A stretch of 6,565 bases of DNA, taken from the NCBI GenBank assembly GCA_022561255.1, contig JADFRO010000174.1:1-6565 (forward strand). The letters run 5' to 3'. Within the stretch, counting starts at the first letter, position 1. Every line of letters starts with the position of its first letter. Source of the DNA: Planctomycetota bacterium. GTDB taxonomy: Bacteria > Planctomycetota > Phycisphaerae > UBA1845. The notes under the pieces are model-generated. The model was not told the DNA's origin and searched no databases. It was given only the letters and a program-made list of their open reading frames with translations. Positions 6,267 to 6,565 of this stretch are shown one piece after another. The translations under genes and the position numbers were made by a program.

Positions 6267-6354
6267 ACTTCCGGAGCACTATTTATTTGGACGTTGCCCG
6301 GTATGAGCCGGTTCACGCGAGCGGCCCTCAGTGGTTCCGTTGGCGCTTTATAGT

Positions 6355-6565
6355 TTATTCGTGGCGGAGCGCTTCGATGGGATCGAGTTTGGCGGCTGCC
6401 ATCGCCGGGTACATGCCGAAGAAAATGCCGATCAAAACCGAGAGGCTGAAGCTGATGGCCACGGACCAGGCCCTGACGATGGTCTCCCATTCGGCGAAGT
6501 TGGCGATTCCGTACGCGCCGAGGACGCCGAGAAACACGCCGACCACTCCGCCGGATTGGAGGAGT
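6355..6565 (-). CDS. ABC transporter permease, MacB/FtsX family, C-terminal end only
   Basis: The frame is open from the right edge to TAA at 6355-6357; 69 residues are visible and the start lies outside. They contain the end of an FtsX-type domain: a hydrophobic helix GGVVGVFLGVLGAYGIANF, a periplasm-facing loop AEWETIV, a last membrane helix VAISFSLSVLIGIFFGMYPA, and the hallmark tail AAAKLDPIEALRHE, which matches the usual A-x-LDPIEALRxE ending of MacB-like permeases. Such inner-membrane proteins work with an ATPase subunit (and often a membrane fusion protein) to move lipoproteins, peptides or drugs, by mechanotransmission. Substrate cannot be told from this fragment. The partner genes would be expected upstream, to the right of the window. 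Confidence 0.9.
   Translation of the reverse strand, partial: LLQSGGVVGVFLGVLGAYGIANFAEWETIVRAWSVAISFSLSVLIGIFFGMYPAMAAAKLDPIEALRHE

Larger units (their letters stand above)
6037..6354. other. Gene-free intergenic region between permease and sigma factor
   Basis: No convincing coding region on either strand; the open frames here have unlikely composition. It holds a weak promoter candidate (6238-6266), an interrupted hairpin (6090-6123), a 14-bp quasi-palindrome with one mismatched pair (6187-6200, CCAATTGCAATGGG), and a T-rich stretch on the minus strand (about 6143-6183) with two direct copies of GTACG. No good terminator for the permease gene is seen, so read-through into the sigma factor gene cannot be excluded. 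Confidence 0.6.

Noticed and set aside
5951..6490. A 179-codon minus-strand open frame spanning the intergenic region
   Set aside because: It overlaps both the permease end and the sigma factor start in other frames, and its composition is unlike a real protein.

Overview
The window looks like chromosome from a moderately GC-rich planctomycete (Planctomycetota, possibly of the Pirellula type). This is judged from recalled protein families rather than a search: the N-terminus of the integrase, the layout of the sigma factor with its unusual region 2.4, and the long SNF2 helicase with a DUF3670 domain all resemble planctomycete proteins. Every gene I can support lies on the minus strand, so transcription runs from right to left.

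From right to left in transcription order: (1) the last 69 codons of a MacB/FtsX-type ABC transporter permease, cut by the right edge; (2) a gene-free stretch of about 340 bases (6013-6354) with a weak promoter candidate and an interrupted hairpin, forming the leader of the next gene; (3) a sigma-70 family factor with a strong Shine-Dalgarno site that places its start at 6012; (4) a hairpin plus T-run that looks like its terminator, then a fairly good promoter for the next gene; (5) a 1047-residue SNF2-family DNA-dependent ATPase starting with GTG; (6) 51 bases later, an unrecognised 101-residue protein, probably in the same operon; (7) a promoter and the tRNA-Thr(CGT) gene; (8) a perfect 10-bp inverted repeat and a tyrosine recombinase gene, read in the same direction and running off the left edge.

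The most interesting place is the left quarter. The 3' end of the tRNA faces the start of an integrase gene only 118 bases away. This is the usual layout at the end of an integrative element inserted in a tRNA gene. If so, sequence left of about 1134 belongs to a mobile element whose cargo and far attachment site lie outside the window, while everything right of the tRNA is host chromosome. The second point of interest is the sigma factor, whose -10 recognition helix lacks residues that are nearly invariant in housekeeping sigma factors. I found no CRISPR array, no insertion sequence and no clearly new multi-gene system within the window.
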